Shown: one piece after another, positions 34,030 to 44,021 of the stretch
Position numbering within the stretch: the first letter of the stretch is position 1
How the letters are laid out: each line of letters begins with the position of its first letter
Assembly: GCA_046154185.1 (NCBI GenBank)
Contig: JBJXGE010000020.1
Location: forward strand, 1 to 64,000
DNA: 64,000 nucleotides
Reading direction: 5' to 3'
Origin: JBJXGE01 sp046154185
Lineage (GTDB): Bacteria; Planctomycetota; UBA8108; UBA1146; JAJFFE01
Translations under genes and position numbers: made by a program
The notes under the pieces: model-generated
What the model was told of the DNA's origin: nothing
Database searches by the model: none
The model's input: only the letters and a program-made list of their open reading frames with translations

Positions 34030-35571
34030 TCAGCGCGCGGCGAATTTCTCGAGTTGATTCAGAATCATCACTTCGAGCACGAGGCAACCGGTGGCCAAAC
34101 CGAACGTGAGCAAGCTGAGGAAGGCGTTTTCATTACGCGGTTGGATCGTCATGCCGAGGACCATCACGGCAAAAAAAATCGTCGCGCCGGCAGCGGGCAC
34201 CGATGTGTGTCGCAAGTAAAACGAATAGAGCGCCGACAGATGCGCCAAGAATAGGACCACGACGATCGCGAAATAGAAGCCCGGCTCATCGAGCGGCTCC
34301 GTGATGCGACCATAGACTGAATCCCAACAAAATGCGACGCCGCAGATGGACGCGAACAACATCGCGGTCGCCGGCGCGAGCGTGAGAACGAGCGCGAGCA
34401 GTTTCTGGAGCGCGATCGTGCTCAGCGATTTCGGGAGCGCCACGAGTCCCGGCAGTGTTTGCTCGTTGAGTTCCATGCGAAACATGCGAGCCGATTGAAA
34501 CACGAGTTCGATGGCGCCGATGACCGCGAAACAAAACGTGAGCACGAGCGGGATCGCATGTCGCGGCGTGTTACTGGAAGAGAACTCGTCGTAGAACACC
34601 ACACTCAACAGCACCGCGAGCAGCAGATACAAGATCGTCTTGAGCCAGAGCGCCATCGAGCCGCCATAGAGATAACGATAGTCCTTCCACACAATCGCGC
34701 GCGTCCACGCACGCCGGCTGACCCGACGACGCCGAAAGCCACGCCAAACGGAGCCCGTCGCCGGCCCGCTATCGAGCTGCGGCAAACACTCGAACGCGAT
34801 CCACGATGCCAACAAGAGTACGACGCTCGCGATGAGACTCACGCCGACTTGCGTGCCGACGATCGGCGCGATCACTCCGGTCGCTTGATAGGACTGCAGG
34901 TAAATTGCGCCCACGTTGTGAAACGGCGATGTCGCCATCATGAGCTTGGTAATTCCTGGTTGCAGGGTCGCAGCAAGCTGCGCCGCGCTGCGATTTCCCA
35001 CGCCTGCGATCAAACGCGTCGCTGGGTCTAAGAGGAAGTAGCAGAGCAGCACGGTCCCGGCCAGGAATCCGGCGCGGCGCGAGTTCTTGCACACGACCGA
35101 CCAAAGAAGCCCATAGCTGCAGGCGAAACACAAGTATGCGCCACAGACGACGTACACGCTCATCACTTGTCGAAAGTCGATGCCACCGAGTCCGACCGCA
35201 ATCACGGTGATCGGCAATTGCGTCAGAATCAGCAACGATGCGCTCACGAATCGACCCAGGGATTTGCCGAGCAAGATATTGAGCGAATTCACACCCGTCA
35301 TGCGCAAGAGACCGAGGGTCATGTCTTCCTTCTCCTCGGTGATCGCCGAAGAAAAAGAAGTGAAGGTCGCAACTGTTATGAAGACGCAGACCGTGAAGGC
35401 GCTCGACATCAAGAGTTGCAGTCCGCGGCCGCCGAATCGCTCCTGTGTCTGTATGTAAAGCCACAAGCAACCAAAGCCGAGGAGCCCAACACGCAGGAAG
35501 TAGGTCGACTTGCTGCGTGTGTCGACGCGCAACGAACGATTGAGCAGGGTGAGAATCTTCCATCCCGTCAC
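34030..35571 (-). CDS. ABC transporter permease
   Basis: A 513-residue protein with about 12 hydrophobic segments. The N-terminal half has the ABC-2/NatB-like arrangement (VSFTSFSSAITEEKEDMTLGLLRMTGVN-type motif, here as EEKEDMTLGLLRMTGV), which is the cytoplasmic coupling part of exporter permeases. It lies two bases from the ATPase gene 35573-36544, which itself is eight bases from 36552-38300. The three-gene set resembles NatAB or the Gld-type exporter. The substrate is unknown. Confidence 0.82.
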   Translation of the reverse strand: MTGWKILTLLNRSLRVDTRSKSTYFLRVGLLGFGCLWLYIQTQERFGGRGLQLLMSSAFTVCVFITVATFTSFSSAITEEKEDMTLGLLRMTGVNSLNILLGKSLGRFVSASLLILTQLPITVIAVGLGGIDFRQVMSVYVVCGAYLCFACSYGLLWSVVCKNSRRAGFLAGTVLLCYFLLDPATRLIAGVGNRSAAQLAATLQPGITKLMMATSPFHNVGAIYLQSYQATGVIAPIVGTQVGVSLIASVVLLLASWIAFECLPQLDSGPATGSVWRGFRRRRVSRRAWTRAIVWKDYRYLYGGSMALWLKTILYLLLAVLLSVVFYDEFSSSNTPRHAIPLVLTFCFAVIGAIELVFQSARMFRMELNEQTLPGLVALPKSLSTIALQKLLALVLTLAPATAMLFASICGVAFCWDSVYGRITEPLDEPGFYFAIVVVLFLAHLSALYSFYLRHTSVPAAGATIFFAVMVLGMTIQPRNENAFLSLLTFGLATGCLVLEVMILNQLEKFAAR

Positions 35572-35572
35572 G

Positions 35573-36544
35573 CTAACCCACCCCCGGCGTCGTCAGCTCC
35601 ATGAAGACCTGATTCAAGTGCCGTTGGTCGGGTCGAAACGTTTCGACCGGGGCGCCAGCGGAGATGATTGCCAGTAGCAAAGTGCGCGTGTCGATCCGCG
35701 CGGGATCGATGCGGATCGCGTAGCGCAGTTCGGACCCTTCCACCGCGTCGATCTCGATCACGCCCGGTAACGCCCGCACCGCGGAAACGCAGGCCGGACT
35801 CGCAGCCGCAAGCTCCAGCAGATAGGAATGCGTATCCCCGCGTTGGCTGAGAAGGCTCTTCATCGAGCCGGTGTACTTGATCCGGCCGCCATCGATGATC
35901 GTCACGCTATCGCACAAATCGGCGAGCTCCCCAAGAATATGGGAGCTGATGAAAACGGTTTTCCCCATGCGACTCAGTTCGCGCAGGATCTCCATGAGTT
36001 CAATGCGCGCCCGCGGGTCGAGCCCCGAGGCCGGCTCGTCAAGGAGCAGCAATTGCGGATCGTTGATGAGTGCGCGCGCGAGGCTGACGCGCTGCTGCAT
36101 GCCGCGACTCAAACTGCTGATCAACTCGTCGCGACGACCTTCCATGTCGGTGAGAGCCAGCACTCCTTGAATGGTGGTATCGCGCTTCGCGACGCTGAGC
36201 CCGTACGCCGCGCCGAAAAAGTCGAGGTACTCGGCGACCGTCATTTGCCGGTACATGCTGAAGTGATCCGGCATGAAACCGATGCGCCGCCGCACTTCGC
36301 GCGTTTCGCGTTGGACGTCGAAGCCGCACACGCGCGCGTAGCCGCGCTGCGGCCGCAAGAGCGTGGCCGCGACTTTCAAGGTCGTCGTCTTACCGGCCCC
36401 ATTCGGCCCAACGAAGCCGTGGATTGCGGCGCGGTGCACGGCGAAGCTGACATCCGCAAGCGCCGTGCGGCCCTTGAATTCGTGCGTAAGGCCGCGGATC
36501 TCGAGGTCGATCGGCGGCGGTGGGGCCGGCGCGTCATTCGCCAT
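35573..36544 (-). CDS. ABC transporter ATP-binding protein
   Basis: A 323-residue ATPase. Walker A is GPNGAGKTTT, the signature is SLSRGMQQRVSLARALI, Walker B is LLLLDEPASGLDP and the H-loop is in ISSHILGEL. The C-terminal DUF4162-like extension is present, as in NatA/DrrA-type exporters. It pairs with the permease gene at 34030-35571, with a single-base gap between them. Confidence 0.93.
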   Translation of the reverse strand: MANDAPAPPPPIDLEIRGLTHEFKGRTALADVSFAVHRAAIHGFVGPNGAGKTTTLKVAATLLRPQRGYARVCGFDVQRETREVRRRIGFMPDHFSMYRQMTVAEYLDFFGAAYGLSVAKRDTTIQGVLALTDMEGRRDELISSLSRGMQQRVSLARALINDPQLLLLDEPASGLDPRARIELMEILRELSRMGKTVFISSHILGELADLCDSVTIIDGGRIKYTGSMKSLLSQRGDTHSYLLELAAASPACVSAVRALPGVIEIDAVEGSELRYAIRIDPARIDTRTLLLAIISAGAPVETFRPDQRHLNQVFMELTTPGVG

Positions 36545-36551
36545 GTCGTAT

Positions 36552-38300
36552 TTACTCGCTCTCCAACGAAAATTGATAAATCAGGTAGTGCGTGCGCAAG
36601 GTGAGGTCGCCGCGGAACGGGGATTCATCGAGCTGGACCGCGACGAAGAGCTGCGGTGCAACCTCGGTCCGTCGCGCATCGTGGGCGATCGCGGCGGTCC
36701 ACTCGGCCAGTAATTCCGCGACCGGATGTTCCAGTCCGCGGTAGTTTTGGTATCGGTACGCGATGAACGTGTTGTTAGGGTTGCTCAGCCTTTCCTTCAC
36801 CAGATTGCCGTACTGTTTGCGTGGTTGGTAAACGAGCACTTCCCGTTGCGAAACCCGCACTGCGCCGAGAATCTCACCCACTCCAACCACGCCCGTGTGA
36901 ATCGCCGCGGAAAGCCCGGCGTCGCTATCCGCTGCTCGGATTTGCGCGAGCACTTCCGGCTTGACGAGCGGCGCCTTCGTGACCCCACTGGCGACAAACG
37001 ACGCCCCAACGTTGAAGGGCAGCTCCATAACCATCGCTCCCGGGACCGCGGCGAACCGCATCGCGCTCGCGAAGAAATCGGCGTTCCCGAATAAAGCGTG
37101 TGGATCGGTATGGCGCATGTTGAATGCGCCGCCGTAGGCGACCTGCGCGATGGCTTGATGCTCGACGAGGCAGACTTCGCCGCCAACCCGAGCATGCGAC
37201 GCGACCAAGAGCCCAGACACCTTGATGAAATCGTCGCGCAAGAGCCAATAGAAGCCCGCCGAGAACAGTGCGATGACCACCAACAACAGCAGCAACACTT
37301 GGCCGTACTTGCGTGTGCGATGTACCAGCACGGCGTTGACCGGTCCGACGAGTACGACATAAATGATGAGGAGCGTGAAGATTCGCCCCCACGAGGTCTT
37401 CGGCGCATTCTGCCGTTGCAAAACGTCGACGAGACCTTCCGCCGTCATGAATCCGCTCGACTCTTGCTCCGACAGTGAAAGGTCGCCGATGCGCGCTTTC
37501 ACCGGCAACCGCTCGAACTCACCGCGCGCATCGCGCAGGGTTTTGGACGACAGGGAAACTAGGCCGCGACCCACTCGCGCCGAGGTGGCGACCGACGTCG
37601 CGCCGGACAAGCGCGCCGACCCGATGAATTGTGCCAGTTGTCCCGAAAACTCCGGCAACTCGCCATCGACCTTGCTTAGCACATGCAACTCGCCGCCGAG
37701 CGAAACCCAATCGCAGAGCGCCGCGCGCTGCGCGGCGCCCCAGTCGGGATCGTGATCGAGAATGATCCGCTCGACGGCGCCGAGCGCGGCCGCGCTCGGC
37801 GGAAACAAGCGCTCGGGAAAATCTCGAATCGCCCCAACGATCGCCGACGGCAAGTCGGCGTCCACGAGTCGCACCGCAACCGCGGGGTCGGCGGCGAGCG
37901 ACTCGATGCGATGCACGCGTTGCAGCAGACCCTCACTGAGCCGCCAGGACTGCGAAGACGAGGTCGTATACGGAAAGAACTGCACCCAACGCAGCGCCCC
38001 GGGCGCAATGACGAGTTCGTCCGTGTGATAAACAAAGTTGGAAGAGCCGAGTTCGGACGCGAGGGTCAACTGACCCTCGTACGGCGCTGCGTCGTCGTTG
38101 CGCAGCAAGACCGACAACATTTGAAAGCCGTTGGTGCACGGCGCACCATCGATACCCCATCGCACATCTTGGATTTCGAGCGCCGACGAGGAAACGCTGC
38201 AGACCCCGACGCCGAGCACACCGAGCACCAGCACGATGGCCGCGCGTCGGCGGCTCGTTGCTCGATAATCCGTCAGCGGTCCCGAACTCGACGTTGACAC
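36552..38300 (-). CDS. Membrane protein associated with the ABC module
   Basis: A 582-residue protein with an N-terminal signal/TM segment (AAIVLVLGVLGVGVCSV), an extracytoplasmic region (residues 45-320, resembling a gliding-motility or aerotolerance type domain), and two more TM segments at WGRIFTLLIIYVVLVGPVNA and VLLLLLVVIALFSAGFYWLL. The last 200 residues are again outside. It is eight bases upstream of the ATPase, so it is the first gene of the ABC operon. It resembles neither GldG nor MlaD clearly; the function is inferred only from position. Confidence 0.65.
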   Translation of the reverse strand: MSTSSSGPLTDYRATSRRRAAIVLVLGVLGVGVCSVSSSALEIQDVRWGIDGAPCTNGFQMLSVLLRNDDAAPYEGQLTLASELGSSNFVYHTDELVIAPGALRWVQFFPYTTSSSQSWRLSEGLLQRVHRIESLAADPAVAVRLVDADLPSAIVGAIRDFPERLFPPSAAALGAVERIILDHDPDWGAAQRAALCDWVSLGGELHVLSKVDGELPEFSGQLAQFIGSARLSGATSVATSARVGRGLVSLSSKTLRDARGEFERLPVKARIGDLSLSEQESSGFMTAEGLVDVLQRQNAPKTSWGRIFTLLIIYVVLVGPVNAVLVHRTRKYGQVLLLLLVVIALFSAGFYWLLRDDFIKVSGLLVASHARVGGEVCLVEHQAIAQVAYGGAFNMRHTDPHALFGNADFFASAMRFAAVPGAMVMELPFNVGASFVASGVTKAPLVKPEVLAQIRAADSDAGLSAAIHTGVVGVGEILGAVRVSQREVLVYQPRKQYGNLVKERLSNPNNTFIAYRYQNYRGLEHPVAELLAEWTAAIAHDARRTEVAPQLFVAVQLDESPFRGDLTLRTHYLIYQFSLESE

Positions 38301-38396
38301 GATTAGACCGCGATCTGTTGTTAGAGCACGCGTACGGACACAACTGCGCTCCGGGGGCTGACGCGCCGCAAGTAATATCCCGCAATGTCGGGAGCG

Positions 38397-39950
38397 TCAA
38401 TCATTGGATGTCGCGCGGAGTCCAGTGCGCAAGCGATCGCATCGAGTCGGGTCCGGCGCCGACGCCGCATAGCGTGCGAGGTAATCCTTGAGCCTGAACT
38501 TCCTTTGCGAGTTCGCGGTGCTCATGTAGCGGACGCAACCGAAGACAGCGCGCGTCGGCGCCCACGGCCGATCGAAGCGTCCTAGGACCCAGAGAATTCC
38601 GTTGTAGGAGTTCGGATCGCGTCCATCGAGCGCGTACTTGTTGTTGAGTTCAATCATGATCGCGAGCGCGCGCGCCGGCGTCGCGCTCCATTCGAGAATT
38701 TTCTTGCCCCAAACCATGCGCAGATAATTTTGGATGCGACCTTCGCGCACGAGCTGGCGCTGCGTCGCGTTCCACAACTCGTCGTGCGTCTCGGCACGTT
38801 CGAACGCAGCGAGTTCGTACTGCTCTGGTCGCGGATCGGCCGCGTGTTCGGCCAGCGTCGTTTGCGCCCAACGCGGCAAGGCGCTGAGGGATTCATGATC
38901 GGAACGCTCCGCGCACGCGTTGAAGCCGAGCTCGCGCCACACAATGAGTTGGTCGAGCAGCGCCTCGGCGTCGGCGCTCATGCCCCAGAAACCTTCGCGC
39001 TTGCCGAGTTGCGCCCGCACCAAATGCTCCGGTCGCCAACGCTCTCGTTCGAAAACGCGCGCGATAATTTCGTGCGTCGCGACGTGACCAAAGTGGATAT
39101 GCGGTGACAGCTCGCTCGCGTGTTGCTCGGAAGGGTCGCTGCGCTCGGTCGCGTAGCCGGCAAAGCGGTGCTGAAAGAACGTATCGTGCAACGCGTGCGC
39201 GGCGACGGCGCCACCTTCGACAATGGTCGGCGCGACGCTTTGATCGATCGCCAACGCGCGCAGCGCGGCAGGGTCGCCGGCGAGTAGCCGGTCGGCGGCG
39301 CGCGGCCAACGCGTTTGAACATCGTCCGCTACTTCGCACCCGACCTGCTTCGGCAATTCGTCGAGCGGCGTTGCGAGCGGCAACACTTCCATGCGCTCGA
39401 GCAACCGCTTCTGCACGTACCGCCGGAAATGCACGGCCGCCGTGAACTCGCGCGCGGCCGCGCGCATAGGCACGAACCCATTCGAGTCGACGGCTTCGAG
39501 CAACACATCGAGCCGCCGGCTCGCCGATTCGAGCATGCGTGGCAGAAAGAAACACGGATAGTCATCGGTGACGACGACGCAGGCATCACGCGCCAGCGCT
39601 GCCAATAACCCCGCGCCTGCACCGGCACGTGGCTCGACGTAGGGATAGTAGCCGACGCCCGCCGCCGCGAAGGACGCGCAATGATCGCGCATGCCGTCGA
39701 TGACAAATTGGTGATGGCGTGCACTCGCCCAGCGATAGCCGATACGCAGCGGCTCGAAGACGAGGAGCGGCCGTTTGAGCGAGCGGCACCATTCGACTGC
39801 GCGCTCGAGCGCGAAATTCCAAGTCGCGCGGCGATGCGCGGTCATCCAATAGAGCACGGTGCGCCGCCGCGGCGCGACCGGCGCGGAGTTCCGCGCGACG
39901 ATGCGTTCGGCCGGTACACGCGGCTCGAGCCTCACGACGCTTTGCGCCAT
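38397..39950 (-). CDS. Class II deoxyribodipyrimidine photolyase
   Basis: A 517-residue protein. It has the Class II CPD photolyase features: an N-terminal Rossmann domain (RTVLYWMTAHRRATWNFAL), the ELGFNACAERSDHESL segment and the FAD-binding end with MVWGKKILEWS, ARALAIMIELNNKYALDGRD and PNSYNGILWVLGRFDRPW. It uses light and reduced FAD to split cyclobutane dimers. Its start overlaps the end of the MFS/SpeE gene by 19 bases on the same strand. The last 20 residues are basic and unlike the family. Confidence 0.9.
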   Translation of the reverse strand: MAQSVVRLEPRVPAERIVARNSAPVAPRRRTVLYWMTAHRRATWNFALERAVEWCRSLKRPLLVFEPLRIGYRWASARHHQFVIDGMRDHCASFAAAGVGYYPYVEPRAGAGAGLLAALARDACVVVTDDYPCFFLPRMLESASRRLDVLLEAVDSNGFVPMRAAAREFTAAVHFRRYVQKRLLERMEVLPLATPLDELPKQVGCEVADDVQTRWPRAADRLLAGDPAALRALAIDQSVAPTIVEGGAVAAHALHDTFFQHRFAGYATERSDPSEQHASELSPHIHFGHVATHEIIARVFERERWRPEHLVRAQLGKREGFWGMSADAEALLDQLIVWRELGFNACAERSDHESLSALPRWAQTTLAEHAADPRPEQYELAAFERAETHDELWNATQRQLVREGRIQNYLRMVWGKKILEWSATPARALAIMIELNNKYALDGRDPNSYNGILWVLGRFDRPWAPTRAVFGCVRYMSTANSQRKFRLKDYLARYAASAPDPTRCDRLRTGLRATSND

Positions 39951-42900
39951 TCTTCGAGTTCGCTTTCATAGCGACCGGGCGCGATCGACACGGCGGCCGC
40001 GAGCCATTGAATCGCTTCGGCGCGGCGCCCGGCGGCTGCGAGCGAACGCGCGACGGCCGCGACGCGCTCCGTTTCGAAGGTGCCGGTAGCCATCGCGGCG
40101 CTCAAAGCAGCACGCGCGGCTTGTACGGCGGGCGACGGGTCCTGTCGATTCGCCAGACATGTATTGAGACGCCCGGCCGCGCGCGCCACATCGCTGCGGC
40201 GCGCCATAGCATCGAGATACGCGAGCTCAGCCTCGTCGAAGCGGCTCTGTTGTTCGAGACAGAAACCGAGATTGTAGATGGCCTCGGCGCGATTTGGGTC
40301 GTCGTCGGTCGACGCGTCGATGGCGACGCGCAGCGTGTCTTCGGCGAATTTAAGCTGCCCATCCATCCCAGCCGTCACCGCTGTGAAGAGGCGAAACTGG
40401 AGCACGTCGCTCGCCGGCGCGCCGCGTCGCTCGGCGGCCGCCACGCTCTGAAGACTCTCGACGAGCAGCTTGAGTTCGCGTTCGAGCATCGCCAGCGCAA
40501 ACACTGGCTTCCAGCGATCGGGCGCGTGCTCGATCGCTGAGGCGCGTGCAAGAAACTCCCGGCGCGTCGCCAATTCCCTGAAGGACTGGAGCCCACCGAG
40601 CAGCTCGCGATCCGCCGCGTCGAGCGTCCAAGGATCTTCCACGCGAAGCAATCCGGCGTACTCGCTGAGCGCTTCCTCCGCGTGCGCGCGATCCATGTGG
40701 TACTTGAGGCGTTGGAGCGCCCGACCACTCGCGCGGCGAGCTTCGACACGCGTGAGCTGGTCGATCGAGAAATTGCGAAATGACGCGGTTGGCAGCGCGC
40801 TCGTCGCCGCCGCGCTGAGCTTGATTCCTATATCTCGATCACTCGCAAAGAAACCGAACGGGCTCGAGTATTCGAGGATCGGATGAAAGTCCGTGTTCGT
40901 CGCTCCGGCGCCGAGCCAGTTGGCCAGCGTCTCGCCGCGACACTGAAAGTAACGAAAGAGATCTTCTGGCGTCGCGATTCCGATGCCTTCGAGTTGCGCG
41001 CGCGCCGCCGGCTGCGCGAGACCCGTGGCGATCCGGTCGCGGTCGAACACGATCGGCTGGCGTGAACCCAAGAGGAGCGTGTCGCCGAGCGCGCTCGACC
41101 AAACGGACACGTGCGGAAACACTTTGTTGAAAGTGCGCAGCGCAATTTGGTAATCGGCGAGTCTAATGCTGTACACATAGACCCACTGACACATGATGCC
41201 GTCGTCGTTGAGGCGCTCGAGCGCCTCGCGATAAAAATCCTCGGTGAACAAATTGCCGAGTCCGGCGATCCAAAAGTTCGACGGCTCGGAACTGATGATG
41301 TCGTAGCGCGCCGACGTATGCGTGATGTGATTGCGGCCGTCGCCGATGATTTTGCGCACTCTGGAATCGAGGAGCGCGTTGTTATTCGCGGTCGCAAAAA
41401 AGCGCCGCGCCGCCTCCTCGACTTCCGGCAAGAGCTCGAGCAGGTCGATATGTTCGACTTCGCGATGCGCAACCATCGCGCCGAGCGTCATGCCGCCGCC
41501 GAGTCCGAGCGTGAGCACGCGCCGCGGATTTGGATGCGCGAGCACCGGCAAGTGGCCGAGCAACAACTGCGTCGGTTGATCAACCGAGTTTTCGCCTTCC
41601 GACGCGTCGGTCTTGCCGGAGATCGTCAGACTCTTGTGTCCCGAGGTGCGGTCGCGCACCACCGCGACGGACGCAATGCCGCCGTCTTTGTAGTAGAGCG
41701 ACTCGAATTGCTTGATCCGCGCGCGCGCGAAATCCTCTGACGTCTCGATCCCGCGCCCACTACTTGGATCCATGTAGACGCCGACCGCGAATACGGACGG
41801 ATGCCAATAGCTGCGCTCATCCTTGCCATTGTCGAAGACACCATGCGGCCGCGTCTGAAAACCGACGAGCGCAAGAAGCGCGAGCGTGGCGCCGAGCAGG
41901 CCGAAGCGCGTCGAACGGCGAGCACTCGGAGCGACGCAGAGAACGATGACGCCGCCGGCGAGCGTCAGCGCGGTCGCGAAATACAGGACGCCCCACACGC
42001 GATCAAAAAGTGGAATGAGAACGAAGCCCGCGAGCGCCGTGCCGAGAATCGCGCCAAGCGTGTTCGCCGCGTAAGCCGAACCCACGGCGCGACCAACTCC
42101 GCGACCACTCCACGCGGCGACGCGACCCGCCAGCGGCAATGCCATCCCCATGAGCAGCGTGGCGGGTAAGATCGCGAGCACCTGCGATCGAGCGCCGGTC
42201 AGTAGGAAACTCGCGAGATCGAGCCCTTGATTTGCCGTCGCTGTCGCGGCGATGTCGATCGCGAAGCGGCCGGGTGCGAGGCCGAGCCACGGGATCGTGA
42301 AGCCCGCGGCGGCGGCGGTCGCGACGAGCAGCCAGCCGAAAACGGTCACGGGGTCCTTCAAACGATCGGCGAACAAGCCCGCCAGCCAACCGCCGGCGGC
42401 GAGGCCGAAGATGAACATACCGAGAATCAAAGAGAAGGCGTACGTGCTGTTGCCGATCGCGATGACGAGCGCACGCGTCCAACCGAGTTGCAGGCACATG
42501 TTCGCGAAGCCGGCGATGCCAAAAGCGATGATCGCGGCGCGCGCGGCGCGCGGCGCGGTGATGGCAGTCGTCGCGAGCGGCGCCGACGCGTGCGGCGCGG
42601 AATGAGTCGCGGTGCGGCGTGCCGCGAAATGGAGCGACTCGCCGCGCGTGCGGCGCAAAACGTAGAGGCCGACCATTACATCGAGCCCCGCGCCGATCAC
42701 GATGGTCCAGCCCAAACCGAAACGGCCGATCAGATACAACCCGGCGGCGGCGGTACCCGCCACGGCGCCGAACGTGTTGATACCGTAAAGCGTGCCGAGG
42801 CGCGCGCCGACTTCGCCGTCATTGCGCGCGAGATGTCGCACAAGCGCCGGCAAGCTGGCGCCCATCATCAAGGTCGGTGCGAGCAGCGTCGCCGTGCAGG

Positions 42901-43255
42901 CTAACGCCGTCGCGATGCTGAAGAGCGGATGATTCGGCGCACCATCATTCCAGCGATAAACGACGCCGAGGATCGGCTCCATCAGCCAGAGGAGCGGCGC
43001 GACCGCGGCACTGAGCACGCCGGCGAGCAGCACGAGCCAGCCGTAGAGACGAAGCGGCGCGGCGGTTCGATCGGCGAGCGATCCGCCGACGTAGCTGCCG
43101 AGCGCGAGCCCCGACATGAATACCGACACGACCAGCGCGATCGAAAGCTGCGAACTGCCCATCGTGTAGGCGATGAGACGGCTCCACACGACTTCGCTGA
43201 CGAGGCCCGAGAAACCGGAGATGAAGAAACAAAGGTAGACCGCGCCCCGCGACAT
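39932..43255 (-). CDS. Transporter-like and spermidine-synthase-like fusion with C-terminal TPR region
   Basis: An 1107-residue protein. Residues 1-460 have about 14 hydrophobic helices in two MFS-like halves (FISGFSGLVSEVVWSRLI and FGIAGFANMCLQLGWTRALV start each half). Residues about 480-790 are a spermidine-synthase-type Rossmann fold (RVLTLGLGGGMTLGAM, DIISSEPSNFWIAGLGNLF). The C-terminal 300 residues contain TPR-like helices (AEAIYNLGFCLEQQSRFDEA). No clear motif for putrescine binding could be verified. Fused MFS-SpeE proteins are known in several phyla; their substrate is undefined. It is the last upstream gene of the photolyase pair. Confidence 0.85.
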   Translation of the reverse strand: MSRGAVYLCFFISGFSGLVSEVVWSRLIAYTMGSSQLSIALVVSVFMSGLALGSYVGGSLADRTAAPLRLYGWLVLLAGVLSAAVAPLLWLMEPILGVVYRWNDGAPNHPLFSIATALACTATLLAPTLMMGASLPALVRHLARNDGEVGARLGTLYGINTFGAVAGTAAAGLYLIGRFGLGWTIVIGAGLDVMVGLYVLRRTRGESLHFAARRTATHSAPHASAPLATTAITAPRAARAAIIAFGIAGFANMCLQLGWTRALVIAIGNSTYAFSLILGMFIFGLAAGGWLAGLFADRLKDPVTVFGWLLVATAAAAGFTIPWLGLAPGRFAIDIAATATANQGLDLASFLLTGARSQVLAILPATLLMGMALPLAGRVAAWSGRGVGRAVGSAYAANTLGAILGTALAGFVLIPLFDRVWGVLYFATALTLAGGVIVLCVAPSARRSTRFGLLGATLALLALVGFQTRPHGVFDNGKDERSYWHPSVFAVGVYMDPSSGRGIETSEDFARARIKQFESLYYKDGGIASVAVVRDRTSGHKSLTISGKTDASEGENSVDQPTQLLLGHLPVLAHPNPRRVLTLGLGGGMTLGAMVAHREVEHIDLLELLPEVEEAARRFFATANNNALLDSRVRKIIGDGRNHITHTSARYDIISSEPSNFWIAGLGNLFTEDFYREALERLNDDGIMCQWVYVYSIRLADYQIALRTFNKVFPHVSVWSSALGDTLLLGSRQPIVFDRDRIATGLAQPAARAQLEGIGIATPEDLFRYFQCRGETLANWLGAGATNTDFHPILEYSSPFGFFASDRDIGIKLSAAATSALPTASFRNFSIDQLTRVEARRASGRALQRLKYHMDRAHAEEALSEYAGLLRVEDPWTLDAADRELLGGLQSFRELATRREFLARASAIEHAPDRWKPVFALAMLERELKLLVESLQSVAAAERRGAPASDVLQFRLFTAVTAGMDGQLKFAEDTLRVAIDASTDDDPNRAEAIYNLGFCLEQQSRFDEAELAYLDAMARRSDVARAAGRLNTCLANRQDPSPAVQAARAALSAAMATGTFETERVAAVARSLAAAGRRAEAIQWLAAAVSIAPGRYESELEEWRKAS

Positions 43256-43443
43256 GACACCTCGACTCGACAGCGACTTGACGGCGACTTTGCGTGGTGA
43301 GTGACCGCCGCGCCGCGCCGAAGACCGGCACTATACGGTTTCGGCGAGCAGACGCGGAAGAGCACGCGCGACGCCGCGGCGGCGGCGTATCATGTCGGCG
43401 AACGAGGCGAACCAGAGTAGACTCTTCCGCGGAGCGAACCCAC

Positions 43444-43962
43444 ATGCCAGCGCTGGATCACAATAGTGAGTTTTGCCGGACCGAGGCGTGGTACCACGCG
43501 GCGAACGCCGTGCTCGTCGGCGACATCGAGATCGGCGCCGAGAGCAGCATTTGGTACCACACCGTTGTGCGCGGCGACGACGCGCCGATTCGGATCGGCC
43601 GCCGCGTCAATTTGCAGGACCTCTGCCTGCTGCATCCCGATCCTGGGATTCCACTCGTGATCGAAGACGATGTAACGGTCGGCCATCGGGCGATCCTGCA
43701 CTGCCGACGGATAGGCCGCGGCTCGCTGATCGGGATGGGCGCCGTGTTGATGAAGGATGTCGAAATCGGCGCCGGCTCGCTCGTCGCCGGCGGCGCCGTC
43801 ATTTCGCCTGGCACGATCGTGCCGCCGAATTCGCTCGTGCGCGGTGTCCCTGGCAAGGTCGCGCGCCCCACGACGGACGCCGAACGCGCCGACATTCAAC
43901 GGTCGGTCGAAAAATACGCGGCAACCGCGCGCGAGTTTCTTCAACGCTACGGTCGAAGTTGA
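43444..43962 (+). CDS. Gamma-carbonic-anhydrase-like hexapeptide protein
   Basis: A 172-residue left-handed beta-helix protein. Typical LbH repeats (VGDIEIGAESSIWYHTVVRG, IRIGRRVNLQDLCLLH, TVGHRAILH) are followed by GMGAVLMKDVEIGAGSLVAG and PPNSLVRGVPGKVAR. The His in QDLCLLHPD and in DDVTVGHRAILHC correspond to the metal ligands of gamma-carbonic anhydrases, although Cys replaces some usual positions. ATG 43444 is used because it starts the repeat; the longer frame is not supported. It is divergent from the 39932 gene. Carbonic anhydrase activity is not certain. Confidence 0.82.
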   Translation: MPALDHNSEFCRTEAWYHAANAVLVGDIEIGAESSIWYHTVVRGDDAPIRIGRRVNLQDLCLLHPDPGIPLVIEDDVTVGHRAILHCRRIGRGSLIGMGAVLMKDVEIGAGSLVAGGAVISPGTIVPPNSLVRGVPGKVARPTTDAERADIQRSVEKYAATAREFLQRYGRS

Positions 43963-44021
43963 CGAGCGGCGTTGCGCTGAGCTGGAGCTCCCGGCGCAAA
44001 ATCCTGCGGTTATCGATCCGT

